Positions 1 to 36,067 of a DNA stretch of 64,000 bases are shown here, one piece after another. The translations under genes and the position numbers were made by a program. Positions within the stretch are counted from its first letter, which is position 1. Each line of letters starts with the position of its first letter. The stretch spans positions 9,676,836 to 9,740,835 of the forward strand of contig NC_051435.1 in assembly GCF_001649575.2 (NCBI RefSeq), given 5' to 3'. Under the pieces are notes generated by a model that had not been told where the DNA came from, did not search any database, and was given only the letters and a program-made list of their open reading frames with translations. Source of the DNA: Kryptolebias marmoratus. Taxonomy: Eukaryota; Chordata; Actinopteri; Cyprinodontiformes; Rivulidae.

Positions 1-934
1 GGCTTTCATTGATCCCACTTTCAGTCCTCTTGGCTCTCTGTGAGTCACAGTTTCCATCGCGCTGGGTTCGTTCTCGCTCGCTCCGCTGACCTGCTGTAAT
101 TCGTCACCACCAGTGTTTAAAGGAACATGTTGACCCAGGATCGCTCTGGGCTAATGGCCATGTTTTCTGTCCCTTTTTGTCACCCGGTGAATATTTTCAT
201 CAAGCGTTCCTGTTTGTGTTTGCGTGTGTGTCACCAAAGGCGATTTGTTGCAGTAAATACGAGCTTCAGAAGCTCGTCCCTCCCTACGTGAGACTAAGTG
301 AGTGGAGAAAACATGGAGGCAGGTGGAGAGGGATTTTTCTGCCCTTCAGAACTTCATTATTATCTGTATTATCATATAGCCCGGCTTTTTTCTTTTTTCT
401 ATCTGTCTGCCTCTCCTTGTTATTCTTGTACAGAATCAGAAAAAAAATTGAGTTGTCCTTTGCTCTGAATACCACCAGTTTAGAGTGACTCTTGACACGC
501 TTTCAACTTCATGTGCGTCCCCCTTTTGTTCCACTGCACTCCTGAGAAAATAAGCTCTGAGTCTGCTGTTACTTCATCAAGTTTTGTCTCTGGATTGGCT
601 CATTCCAGGCCAGTAAAAGCAGAATAAATTTCTAAAAAAGTTCATCTGTTTTCTGGACAAAGAGTAGAAGAAGAAGAGAGCTGTGAGGCTGCACAGAGGA
701 GTTCGAAGAGGGCACCAGGATAAATGTGAAAAATACTTTTTTTTTACTAAAAAAGGATGATGATCATGGCAAAAATTCACCTCATTAAAACTAGAAGAAA
801 ACGGTAACACGTCTTTTTTTGGAGCGCGTTAAAGGTCAGCTTCAGTCAAGAACCAACACAGTCAGAGTTTTAATGTTCACATTTCATTTGATAAAAGATT
901 TACTGGAGGTGTGTGTGTGTGTGTGTGTGTGTAG
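1..934 (+). other. unc80: unc80 intron (upstream of first visible exon)
   Basis: I see no exon that I can support in this stretch. It ends in a (GT)12 run at 909-932 that lies directly against the acceptor of the next exon, where a polypyrimidine tract would normally be. Short open frames at 177-488 and elsewhere have no recognisable protein character. Confidence 0.5.
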
Positions 935-12117
<11,183 letters not shown>

Positions 12118-15100
12118 TGTCCAGCACAGGAGGAGACACACACACACACACACACACGCATTTTCTTTTCCCAGTAACCGCTCCACAGTGATCATTTCAG
12201 CTGATATATTTGGGCGTGTGTGTGTTTATAAATTAGGAAGCATTGTTAACATCTATTAAAATGTGACCTGCAGCCATCGCTGGTGAGTTTCTGAGGTCAT
12301 AAAAACTCACCACATCCTCCCCTCCGACCAAACAGAGCGCTCCTCAAAGGGAGCATTTAACAAGAGCAAAGTGTAGGGATCTCACACTTAGATGCAAGTC
12401 TCCTGACATTCAGATGTTTATTTTTATGTTTTTAGTTCCTGACTGAATCAGTCGGAACGAATCAGCAATAACTCGTCGCTCATGTGGAGAAAAGTGGAGG
12501 TTCTTCCCTTTCATTCCCGGGCTCACGTGCAATCATTCTTTCTGATATCCTTCTGTGTTTATTGCTAATTTAAATCAGATATATATGGTTTTAAAGAAAA
12601 AAAAAAACACCTTTAAATGTTTTGAAATCACAATCCAAAGAAGGTTATTTCTGTTTTTAAGTTTTGGGGAAAAATCCGGTCAAACCCCCACTGATTGTTT
12701 AGATTCCAGGTCACGACCTCCATTTTATTTTTCCAGGTAAAGCAACGTTCTCGTTTGATTTGTAAAGTTAAACTTCTAGGATTGTTCCTGAACCAAACTG
12801 GAAAGTGGTGAAGGTTCGTCTGGCCTCGGGCTTTTCGGACTGGACAAATCGAAAGAAATCATTCCTGCGCAGCTACACGGGTGGAGACGTCTGTCTTGTG
12901 GTTTTACCGTTAAAGCTGAATCTTGCTGATGTGACACTAAAGGCTGATGACTGTATCCGTATCCTCCCATCTGAAAGCACTTGTACTCGTTAAAGCTGTG
13001 GCTCCTGTGCTCGGTGTCACGTCGAAGCTGGTTATTTGCTGCCCTCTGGAGGCCCGTGCTTGTCACTGCGCGTCATCGGACTCTGGTTTTTCTTCTGATT
13101 GGACCGTCCTAAAACATTTTGTTCTACCTCATTGTGTGTTCACCTGCCGTTGAAATACCACCAATCAGAAGTTTTTGTCTTTGAAACCAGATTGTTAATC
13201 TGATCCGTATGGTTTCCCATTTTGACTGTAATAAGGTTTAAAGTTTGTGTTTTTCTGTAAAGATCTGAGTATGTCGTCCCTACGTTTCAGTTCATTCTAG
13301 CTCAAGCAGGTCTGAACTATTTCCAGGGGATCAACCTGAATATTTTTATTTCAAATCTTCTCTTTTTTTATGTTTTGGGCTTTTAAGTGCAATTTGTTTT
13401 AATCCTTGTGTGCATGGAGCTCTTCTCTGCTGTGAAATGCCTGCATCTGCGCACATTGCTCTCTAGCCTCTTGTAGTGCTTCCTGCTCAGGCTGAGTGAT
13501 TTCTTTTCGTTTGTTTTTGTGTTTTTTTTAAAACATGCCGTGCTCGTCTGCATGTTTAGTTTCCTGCTAAGCACAGCTGTTTCAGATGCACGAAACAGCC
13601 GGCGAGCCAAACCCCGAGTCGCGTCCTCGTCTTAGCCAGATGTGCCAACACGCATCCTCTCTTTGAGGATTTTTTTTTTTTAAATTATTATTTCTTAGTT
13701 TTTGTTTTTGCCCGAGTGTCTTATTTAAAATGCCTTTTTTTCTGTGTGTTAGTCTTAATTTGAAACTAGTAGAGAAAATAGTGGGATTTTTTGGACGCCC
13801 GGCTCAGCGTGCCCTTAGATGCAGCTTCACCTTTTCTTCATTTTAGGAGTGTGGGACACTGTATTGTCACGATCGTTACTTATTTTCACTGTTCACGTGT
13901 AAAAGAAGTTATTATCCGTCTGCGTACTGTAGATGTCAGCTGTTGTATTGCTCACCCGGGTGGGGGCGAGTGAATAATGTATATAAAGAGTTCAGTCCGG
14001 TGAAAATCACACTCATTTATGCTCCTGGTGTGCTTGAAGCCCTCTCAGCTGCTTGTCCCGGTCCTGAGTAATTTCTGTGTGTCTGTGTTTTATCCTTAAA
14101 CATTTCAGGCCTCGGTTTTCTGCTGTTTGGCCTCACCTCCTTCTACCCAGCTGGGTTTTGAAATACGAGCGCAACTATACAGTAGTTTGTGCTTTTCTCG
14201 AATAAGCTGTCATCCCTGTGCTGTGTGACTCTCAGCAAGCCATGTTCCCGTTTTGCTGTATTTTGCCGTGAGTCGCCGTGGCACCGTTTTTTTTGTTTTT
14301 TTTTTTAAACTGGTGATGTGTTCACGACGTCTGTCACGAGCGCCGAGGTTACCAGCAGTCGTGTTGGTACTGTACGTTGACTTTGAGTAACAAATATCCC
14401 TCAGTGTGTGGTGTTATTTGCATGTGACCGGGGTGGGAAATGAACGCCAGCCTGTGATTGTTAAAAGGATTTGACTGCAGTCGTCCACACGTCGACAGAA
14501 TAAGCTGCAACACGTCCACCTGCATTTCAGACGAAACCTCCTTTTTGTTACGACTTAATACAGAGGTTTACGTAATCTCATCGTGGGCACGACTGCTATT
14601 TATTTATTTGAACCGTTCTTATTCTGGGGCAGAATAATTATACAACTTCAGTCATTTTTAAAACCAAAAATTGGGTGCACAGTTTTTTTTTTTTATTGTG
14701 GATTTTCTCTAATCTGCACGGGGTCAAAATGCATACATACAGGCTCAGATATATACAAGCACCCCTACTAATATTTGATTAAATGTCTTTTATCAGGTTG
14801 CATCTCAGCCACACACTTTTTGTAGCCATCGTCTAGCTTTTTTTTTATTCGAATCAGGTTTGTTGAAGCAGAGAAACATCCAAAACATGCAGGATGGTGT
14901 CCCTCCAGGACCAGGAATGAGATTTAGGTGAATGGAAAAAGAAAACGGTTTGAATAAATCATTAAAAGCCCCAAATTTATTGCTTTTATGCCCATGATGA
15001 GTGGATGTAAACTTCTGACCTCAGCTGTAAAACCTCCTTTTTGTTGTGAAAATGACTTCATATAGTTGTGTTTAATCAATCACCGCGGCTGGTGGAGAAA

Positions 15101-16010
15101 GTTCATTTTCCATCCTGCATGTGGTTACCGTGGGCTCTGTTTTCATGCAGTTTAATGCACTTTAATCCATCCACCTCTTAAGATAGTTATTAAAATGACA
15201 TATATAGATGTGCAAATGTGTATTCACTCAGTGCAGGGTTCTAGTCTCTTGAAAGTAGTTCTTCTATGGGGATGTCACATCCGACACAAGGCTATTTTTG
15301 TTAAAGTCTAAGGGTACAGCTATTTATTTTTATTTTTGTTTCAAAACCAAAAAAAAGTTTAAAAAAATTAATAAATAAATAAAAAAGTCATGGGTTTCAG
15401 GAAGGTCTCAGGAGTTTCTCAAAAAAAAAAAAAAGCCACAATTTAAAAATAGCAGCACCAAATTTTCTGTTTCGAATCGATTCTATGCAACATTTCTTTC
15501 CCCGCTTTCTTTCATTTCATTTTTTTTTTTTTTCTGTTGTATTTTTGGGGGGCTCTACTCATTAAGCGGGAGGGGGACACGGAGATTAAAGCTGATTTTT
15601 AAAGGTGCAACCCCTCAGAGTCCCTGCTGCAGTGCTGCAGAGCAAAGAACCGTTCCGATGGGAGGGGGGGCAGGGGTGGAATATGAGGACCATTTCTTTG
15701 TCACGCCAGTTTTCGGTGCATGTCGAGCCCTCCTGTCGGTCTGTTGCTCTGTGTGAAGATAGATCAGTTTCCAGTCAGTGTAGAAAAACAAAAGCAAATT
15801 AGCAACGATGAGTCTGATCTAGACGCTTCAAGAGAAGCTGCTGGATAACACTGTACTAATGATGTATAAATGGAGAAAAATACTTATTTTAAACTTTGTA
15901 AATAAAAGAAGTGTATAAAGTTAAAAGCAAGATGATTATAAAGATCAGTCTGAGATGTAGAGAGAGATTATTATGTATATTGTTGAATAAATATTGTGGC
16001 GTAATCGGTT
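12118..16010 (+). other. unc80: unc80 3' UTR
   Basis: After the stop codon there are 3.9 kb of AT-rich sequence with no competing gene, ending at two polyadenylation signals. It starts with a (CA)n run at about 12136-12157. Many T- and A-homopolymers and ATTTA-type motifs are present. A TGTAAATA (Pumilio-type) motif at 15897-15904 overlaps the first AATAAA. I infer one long 3' UTR because no splice or promoter signal stands out; the exact end is not provable here. Confidence 0.6.
15986..15991 (+). terminator. unc80: Polyadenylation signal of unc80
   Basis: AATAAA is followed about 25 nt later by a GT-rich stretch (GAGTCTGTCTGTTTTCTTGT), the usual layout of a vertebrate poly(A) site. Another AATAAA lies at 15901-15906. 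Confidence 0.6.
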
Positions 16011-16557
16011 TGAGTCTGTCTGTTTTCTTGTGAGTGGAAGTGGTTCAGTGTGATAATCAAACATGGCAGCAGGGTTTTTAATCCAGCTATCCGACATTTA
16101 CAGGCTGCTTGAAGGTGAAATGGATTTTAAACAGCGGGCATTGATTTTATATCTTTTTTTATGATCAATTTAATTAATTTTACTGTTATCTAACTGTAGC
16201 TCCGTCCAGAACAATTGGACTGAAATGTAAAATCATATACATGTCGTCCAGTTTTACTCCGTTATAATACAGTTCAACCATCAGAGTCAGTAAAAATGAT
16301 TAAACACTAGTTTTGCCTTTCAGAAACTCTACAGGTGAGGGGGAAGCACTCTGTTGCTATAATGTGGAAGGGATAAATGTACAAAATGATGCCGTTTTTC
16401 CTGCATCATTTTGGGACAGGAAATCCCAACATTAATACTGGAGGCCAACTTACTTTCAACACTATAACAGCACAGATTGTGCAGATAAATAATAAGAATT
16501 TAAACAATCTTAAAATGAGAGAAGCATGAAAATAACAATCTGTGAAGGGTGAGAGAG

Positions 16558-16801
16558 CATAAAAAGGATCTCGATGATGTCTGATGGAGTTCTGTGATTT
16601 TAGAGAGCTCCTTGGAGGTCACATGTTCATAAGAAACAGAATTATGTCAGAATAATAAAGTCTCTGCAGACAAGAAGCACTCAGCACCTCTCCTTGGAAT
16701 TCACCAGCAGTAAGCTCCGGATACTGCTTCCACCCAGATGTTTTCAAAGAATACTTAGCTTTGTTCTTTTGTTTTTTAATTTAAACTTGAACTTCATCCA
16801 G
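16558..16801 (+). promoter_or_regulatory. trpm2: Probable trpm2 promoter and 5' UTR exon
   Basis: A TATA-like CATAAAAAGG lies at 16558-16567. A candidate non-coding exon then ends at a donor (GTAAGC at 16710), followed by a 92-bp intron with a T-rich tract and the acceptor CTTCATCCAG at 16801. The first ATG of the next exon (16804) opens the trpm2 frame. The start site itself cannot be seen, and other 5' exons are possible. The gap to the unc80 poly(A) site is only about 0.6 kb, so the two genes lie in close tandem. Confidence 0.4.
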
Positions 16802-16803
16802 AG

Positions 16804-29979
<13,176 letters not shown>

Positions 29980-30525
29980 CCTTCTGTTCACTTGGCTTTC
30001 CCGAAACCTCAGTTCGCTACCAAGAAGCACTTCAACAGGAAGACAATCAGTGGAGGATCTCCTGCCTGCCAGTGTTGCCTTTTCTTACACCTTGATGCAT
30101 TCTTGAAAAGCTGAAGATGAGCCACAATTGTGGCCATTTGCTGACACACTGTGCACATCTGTAAAGTCTGGCCTCTTACCCCGATACATCACAACGTAGC
30201 TATACTTATACTACAGTAGTTTTCCTACTTTACTCTTAAGCAACTTAATGTGTGCAGATTCATATTGCCAGAACAGCTGTAAAATACCTTAAATGATGCC
30301 TTGTTTTAAAAGCATGTCCAAAACTCAGAGGATGTGTTTATTAAGCAATGATTTTTATAATAATAATAATAATAGCAGGGTAATAATGGTTAGATTAAAG
30401 AGTTCATGCTGCATCAGCACTGTCGTAGTTTACAGGACTGCTGATACTTTTGTGTTGGATTTTATATTCCCTTGTGTTTTTACTTTGCTGTGTTTTGTCA
30501 TTAAAGCCGCTCAGTCTGTGCTTTC
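29980..30525 (+). other. trpm2: trpm2 3' UTR
   Basis: About 0.5 kb from the TGA stop to the probable poly(A) site. The signal is ATTAAA at 30500-30505, followed by a GT-rich stretch (GTGCTTTCTTGTCGTGG). It contains an (AAT)n run near 30358-30375. Confidence 0.6.
30500..30505 (+). terminator. trpm2: Polyadenylation signal of trpm2
   Basis: ATTAAA, the commonest variant signal, with a GT-rich downstream element within 30 nt. No AATAAA occurs closer to the stop. Confidence 0.5.
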
Positions 30526-31276
30526 TTGTCGTGGCGTCCTGTTGGGTTTTCACACTCAGGTTTGACTGAAAGGAGTCTGGTTGACCTCAGAGCTCAGGGG
30601 ATTTTTCTCCTCTTGCCCAGCATGCAGCAGCTCAGTTTCGGAGCAGCCTCCTCCGCCTCTGATTGGTCCAGGAGGAGGTGGCCAGACGCACCTGGCTCAG
30701 TATCGGTTTCACCCAGTTTTACCTCCTCCTGGAAGCTTTATTCACATCTATGCAGCTCAAGAGCAGGAATCACCCTCTCAGGTTGGAAAAGCACACCAGC
30801 TTCTGCGACGTTGACCTTGTGGCGCATTTAAGTCCTCGTGAAGTCACCCCAGAGCCTCTTTAAAGAGTAAATACTAAACAGTTTTCGCACTGGTTCTCAG
30901 AAAATGTCACTTTTGCTCTGACTTTCCTACCATTGTGGCATTATTCGTCCTTTAGAGCAGAGCAGCTATTTTTAACCACAGCGGCGCAAAGATGGACAAC
31001 AACAAACAGGAGCTCACACTCCGCTTTTATTTTGATGCCTCAATCAGAACATCAACAAATCACTGATAGGCTCTGTTAAACCAACACTAATGCTGAAACT
31101 ACTACTGCTGCTGTTCATAAGTTCTTATTAGCCGATCAAAAAAAAGCTAATGTAGTGTGAGGAAAATAATTTGGCACCAAGTAAGAATATACTAAACTAT
31201 TCAGTAAGAAGATTTTTTTCTCTAGATGTCTCCTTTATCATAAAGATATCTCTTCTAGCAGCATAATAATTAGAAT

Positions 31277-31832
31277 GGGGTCTGCAACCTGTGGCTCAGT
31301 CCCTCTAAAGTGGCCCAAATGGAAAAGGTAGTTTTACCATTTCAGACATCCGGTTTTCTACAACATCTGGATGAAACGTCTGCAGCAGAATGATGCTATC
31401 ATTACAAGTACATTTGGCTGCTTGTGTGGACATCTAAATTATGCTGCAAATGCTCTGTGTGCGCAGCTTCATATCATAATCAGTAACAGAATCGGCTAAA
31501 AATAGCCTGAATAACAAAGACAGGAACAGAAATAAAGATTTACTTCTAATAATATCCTGGTACTTTAAGCAGTTTAAGTTAATTTTATTTGACGACATTT
31601 ATGCTTTAAATAACCAACAAACTGGTTCTTTTCATGATTTTTCCATTTTAAGACATTAGGGGACAACTTCATGCTTTACTTCTATTTTCTACAACTATGA
31701 GAAACTAAAACAGATCGACATGGTTCTACAAAAGAACGTGTGATTTTCTTGTACAGAACTACAATCTTTGTTTAGTGTTAGAAATGGTAAAAAAAGACTC
31801 CTTCAACTGTAAAAGTTGTGGATCCCTGATCT
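31277..31832. mobile_element. Probable non-autonomous hAT-like element
   Basis: The left end GGGGTCTGCAACCTGTGGCT and the right end, read in reverse complement as GATCAGGGATCCACAACTTT, are imperfect inverted repeats of the GGGTCTGCAACC type seen in fish hAT MITEs. The interior is AT-rich and non-coding. Confidence 0.4.
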
Positions 31833-32084
31833 AAAAATATAGCTCAGACATCCTGGTGAAAAACCCCATATCTCTATCTCTTATGGTTCTATAGATCTCT
31901 AAAAATGACCCAAAAATGATCTGTCAAAATGATCATAAGTCCTTATTGGAAGGTGCTATGGACCTGAAAGTTATATCACTGTACTTAGATCCGCTTGTCA
32001 TGTTGATAGACACCCAACATGACCTGGACAGGAGAAAAGGAAAGAAATGCAAGATAAAAATGTATATTCACTTCTGTCAGTGTG

Positions 32085-32250
32085 CCCCAGGGCAGCTGTG
32101 GTTACAATGCAGCTGACCACCATCAGTGTGTGAATGTGTGAATGAATGGGTTAATGACTGAATGTTGTGTGAAGCGATTTGGGGTCCTTGGACTAGATAA
32201 AGCCTTGTGCAAGTGCAGGCCATTTTGCCATTTACCAATAATTCTGGATT
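32085..32250 (+). mobile_element. Retrotransposon 3' tail (fish LINE/SINE type)
   Basis: The series GGGCAGCTGTGGTTACAATG, ACCACCATCAGTGTGTGAAT, GATTTGGGGTCCTTGGACTA and AAGCCTTGTGCAAGTGCAGG, then CCATTT, matches a tail sequence I know as widespread in fish retroelements (a consensus of the form AAGCGCTTTGGGGTCCTT...CAGGCCATTTACC). It is diverged and truncated. Confidence 0.5.
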
Positions 32251-32375
32251 CCTTACATCTTTGCTATTTTTCATTTATCACCTTTTGGGCTAACTTCTTG
32301 CACAGAGAGGAGAAGCCCTTGTCTGTAGCAAATAGACGATCTTTGACTGTTTACAGGTGGAGGAGTGAAAGTGGC

Positions 32376-32400
32376 CCGGAAGTGACGTGCGACGCTCGTG
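32376..32400 (+). promoter_or_regulatory. map3k13: map3k13 core promoter: ETS-CRE composite site
   Basis: CCGGAAGTGACGTGC at 32376-32390 joins an ETS/GABP site (CCGGAAG) to a CRE/ATF half (TGACGT). This arrangement is frequent in TATA-less vertebrate promoters close to the start site. CpG density rises here and in the next 250 bp. It lies just upstream of the exon-like block ending at 32495. Confidence 0.5.
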
Positions 32401-32495
32401 AGACCGTACCATTCGAGTAAATAGATGGACGGAGGAGGCAGCAGCACCAAGCAGGAGCCAGCGGGGCCAGGATCTCATTCAGAAGAGCCGAGACG
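32400..32495 (+). other. map3k13: Probable non-coding first exon of map3k13 (5' UTR, with uORF)
   Basis: A GC-rich block ends at a donor (CGGTGAGG; GT at 32496). It holds an ATG at 32425 and 71 nt of open frame (MDGGGSSTKQEPAGPG...). If joined to the acceptor at 52405, the frame closes at a TGA at 52407-52409, giving a 24-codon upstream ORF and not the kinase N-terminus. Assignment to map3k13 rests on strand, position and the absence of another gene between; the start site is approximate. Confidence 0.45.
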
Positions 32496-33392
32496 GTGAG
32501 GGGTTGTTTTACTTATTTTTATTTTTGACGTTCGTGTGAAACGTATCGATGTTTTCTCGTTTGGTTTCGTTCGGAATCTAAAACTGTCGCGCGCGCGGAG
32601 ACAAACGGCTCGGTTCTTGTCGCGCGGCGGAGCTTTTATTTTAGCTAACAGGCAGCTGTCAGAGCTGCAGTTCACGACGAGCCAGGGCTGTTTCAGGCGT
32701 CCTTATCAATGGACTTTGAGCCGAAAATCAGCCTGTTTTTTACTCTGTCTGCTTTAAAGCAGATTTACAGTAAGGGTTACTGTTGAAGCGTTCAAAGGTT
32801 AAGACTTATTCCCCTTCATTATGTAACCAGGTGGACAGCCCTGTTGGAGCCAGAGCTGCTTAAATCCACAATGAAACTTTTTTATTTGTGTGTTTTTTTT
32901 ACCAGGAGGAGGAGAAAATCATAGGCTGCCGTGGGTTCTTTCAGGAGGAGGGAGGAAATTATAGAGTCTAGAGAAGAAATGTGTGGTTTTGGTGTTCTCA
33001 GATTGGACTGTTTGTTTATTTTTTTGTGTTGTTTTTCTATTTGACTGAGCTTTTACTTTGTATTCTGAGTTGTGTTATTTAATGGTTTACACAGCAGATA
33101 TATCCAGGTTAAACTAAGACAAAAAATAGTTTTTAAGAGGTTATCATGTTTGGATTTAGATAAAATATGAGTTGATCTGTAATACTCATAATAATGTTTA
33201 TTGAAATGTTTATTCAGTGTAATAGGAGATCTTTTCAAACTCTATTTTACAACATAAGAGGTTGTTACAACGTCTGAACGTATGACAAGTTTTTTTATTT
33301 AGCAAAGTATCATAATTTTTGCCAGTAATCGTGTGTTTTTTTTTAATAGTATGGAGTTATATTTTATTTAGGCGATAACAAAAACACTGTTT

Positions 33393-33690
33393 GTCCGCCG
33401 TGTTAGCAAAATATCCCATCAACCAACAGACGGATTTTAAATCCCTGGGTGTACATCTACGACTAGAGTCAACCCTGTTCAAGATGGCCGCCACAACAAA
33501 GTGACCCTAACAAACAGAAATATGGCTGTAGTTCAGTCACTTTTACAGATACTGGGCTGAAATCTGCTGTGGCAGTAGCTGAGAGTCATCCACGACACAT
33601 TCCCTGAGCGCTGATCCGCCTCGTGATTTCTCACAATATCTACTGAGATGACGCCAGTCACGGAGTTTGACCAAGAAAATTATCCAGGAT
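33393..33690 (+). repeat. Third copy of the dispersed 'AAGATGGCCGCCACA' repeat
   Basis: Landmark GTTCAAGATGGCCGCCACAA at 33477, then GGCTGTAGTTCAGTCACTTT, then GGCAGTAGCTGAGAGTCATC, the same order as at 3222 and 45735. Confidence 0.65.
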
Positions 33691-36021
33691 TAAAAAAAGA
33701 AGGATCAGAAAATGAACTTCTGAAATTAGATAAATCATAAAAAAGATCAGCAATACCTGAGATAATAGACAGTTTTATGATTATTAAAAAAAAATTTTAG
33801 AGAAAACTTAAGCCAAAGTTCAGAGGTTCAGTGTGGTAAATGCCTGCGCTCGTCGTGCTTCCACAGAGAAGAAGGTGAGAAGTGACAGCTGCTAATTAAA
33901 GGCACTCATCTACCCGATCATTTGCATGTGTTTGCACCTCTATCAGAGTTTTGGCTGGATCATCTGGTGTGTGAGGACCTGGGTGAAAAATACGAAGCAT
34001 CCACCTGTGTCGAGTCATGCTGCCTTCTCTTGTACCACTTAAGAGTAGGTAATTACTGCTAAAAACCTAAAAAATGTATTAATTAATGACTCATTTATTA
34101 CTGGCTGTTTAATGCTGTCAAACCTGGTGTAATATGAATGTTTTTGTTGTTCATTTGTGGGTATATTTGCCTGATTATAAGAGCTATTTTTTCCTATTGT
34201 GGAGGGTTTTTTTGTTTTTTTTTTGTGACTGAACGCCTTATAGGATGATTTTAAAGTGGTGTTAATGAATTTCTGAAACCATTCGTGACTGAAATTGGAC
34301 AATAGGGTCTTTGGGAAGTTGCTGACCTTTTACAATAGGCTGCTGTTATTAGTTTAATAAGGTGGGTTTTAACAAACTAACCACCATGTTTAAGTGCTCG
34401 CTGTCATATGTGCCTGCTGATGGCGATCGCAGACAATTACTCATCTGTTTTCCGTCAGGACTCCATGTCCCGACTTCTTGTTGGTGCCCTTCAAAAGCGG
34501 CTGAGTGTCAGACTCGTGAGCAGTGGGTGCTGCGAGTGCTGCAGCATTGTGATCCACCCTCACTGTGCCGAGCTTCCAGTAAGAGTCCACGTGGGTCACG
34601 GGTGGCGTCTCCTCTCTGATTGCGCGGTGCGGTCGCAGCTCACGTGCTCGGCTCCATTAACGATGAGCTGAGAGGTCGCTGCTCTCAGGTGTGCTGTGCG
34701 TTTGTAACGATGGAGGACGCCTAAGTCACAGGACGTGTTATCTGATTCGCACTTCAAGTGAGCTGGTGAACACAGAAGTAAGCTGATTGTTGTTCACGTC
34801 AGCGTGTTGAAGTCCTGGATTCTTTGTAGCTCAGTATAAATGGAAACTTGCAAAAAGGATGAAGCTGGGTGTAGTTTGAGTGGAGATGTTTGAGCTGATA
34901 ATCAGTTGATTATTATTGAATCGGTCCCAAAGCAACAATATCTTTTTTATCAGTTGATGTTTGATGAATTCCTGGCTTTTCCGTCCCAATTTAATCATGT
35001 TTTCTTGTCTTTTCACACTGCTAAAACAATGTGTTTGGATAAAAGTGCAAAGCAAGGTGTCATTCCTTTACAGTCTGGGGCGACGGCGACGTGTAAAAAA
35101 TCCAAAGTATTCTGTAACACCTTGTGACATGACTTGGCATCTTACTGGCATACTGTCTCCTGAGGGAGACCTGGTTTGTTTCAGCTTTATTTATCCATTT
35201 AAAATACCAATACTAAATCAAATCCCGCTTCTTTATCGATGCCACACTGTTGTGCAGAGAAGGCATCTTGAATTTAAGGAGCTGGACGGCCTTAAGTATT
35301 GTGAAGTGGACTAACATACTCATCCTTTTCAGGGGTTTTATTCACAATGAGAAAAATGCAGAATGCCAGTCTTATCCTCTAAGTAGTTTAACCCTCAAAT
35401 CCTGTCCTCTCGAGTAGTGGCGGTCAGCGCTGGAGGTCCTGACGCAGCGCTGCGTTTGTCTCCAGAGTACCTGCACATCTGTCCCCGCGCGTCAGCAGAG
35501 GCGTCGGAGCGGTCCTGATGCTGGCATCCGGACAGGAAGCTGAATTGATGTAATTGACATGTGTAGCGGCAGCGGCGGCGTAGCCTTGCAGCTGGTCTGA
35601 TCTCTGTAATCCCAGTCCTGGATGTTCGCCCGGCCTGTTCTGGGTCACGTTAATGTAGCATCAGCTCCGATGCTTCTGTCAGGTCGTAACTAAGCTAAAA
35701 GTTGAATTATTAGTTGAGCAAAGCTGTCCCTTTTAGAGTTTCAGACGTCCATGTTTTCAGCTTTTATATATAAATTTTTTACCCTAAAATAACACAAACA
35801 AACCCTGTACTCCTAGATGCCCCGAGGGTTTCCACAGCTCTCTGTAATGTATCCAAAGAGACATTTATTTATATATAAAAATATGTATATATATTCCTTT
35901 AAAGTGTCCATTCAAAAGAGTCTGAGTGGAAACAACCAAACAGAAATCTGGAGTCTGAATGTGAGGTAGTTTTCCCTGCCCGTCTCTTTCTCTCGTCTCG
36001 GTCTCCATCCTCTCCCTCAGG

Positions 36022-36067
36022 TCCTCTTCTCCTCCTCCTCCTCCTCCTCCTCCTCCTCCTCTTCCTC
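36022..36067. repeat. (TCC)n polypyrimidine tract
   Basis: A near-perfect CTC/TCC run in a pyrimidine-rich block. It produces the Arg- or Gly-rich open frames seen on the minus strand, which are artefacts. Confidence 0.85.

Larger units (their letters stand above)
30526..32370. other. trpm2-map3k13 intergenic region
   Basis: 1.8 kb. 30580-30865 is open in three frames and GC-richer than its surroundings (see findings). 31277-31832 is a probable hAT-like MITE. 32085-32250 resembles a retrotransposon tail. I could not assign a gene to it. Confidence 0.5.

Noticed and set aside
177..488. 103-codon open frame near the start of the window
   Set aside because: Ends in a hydrophobic Phe/Leu/Ser run from T-rich DNA; no splice-site pair keeps frame with the unc80 exon at 935.
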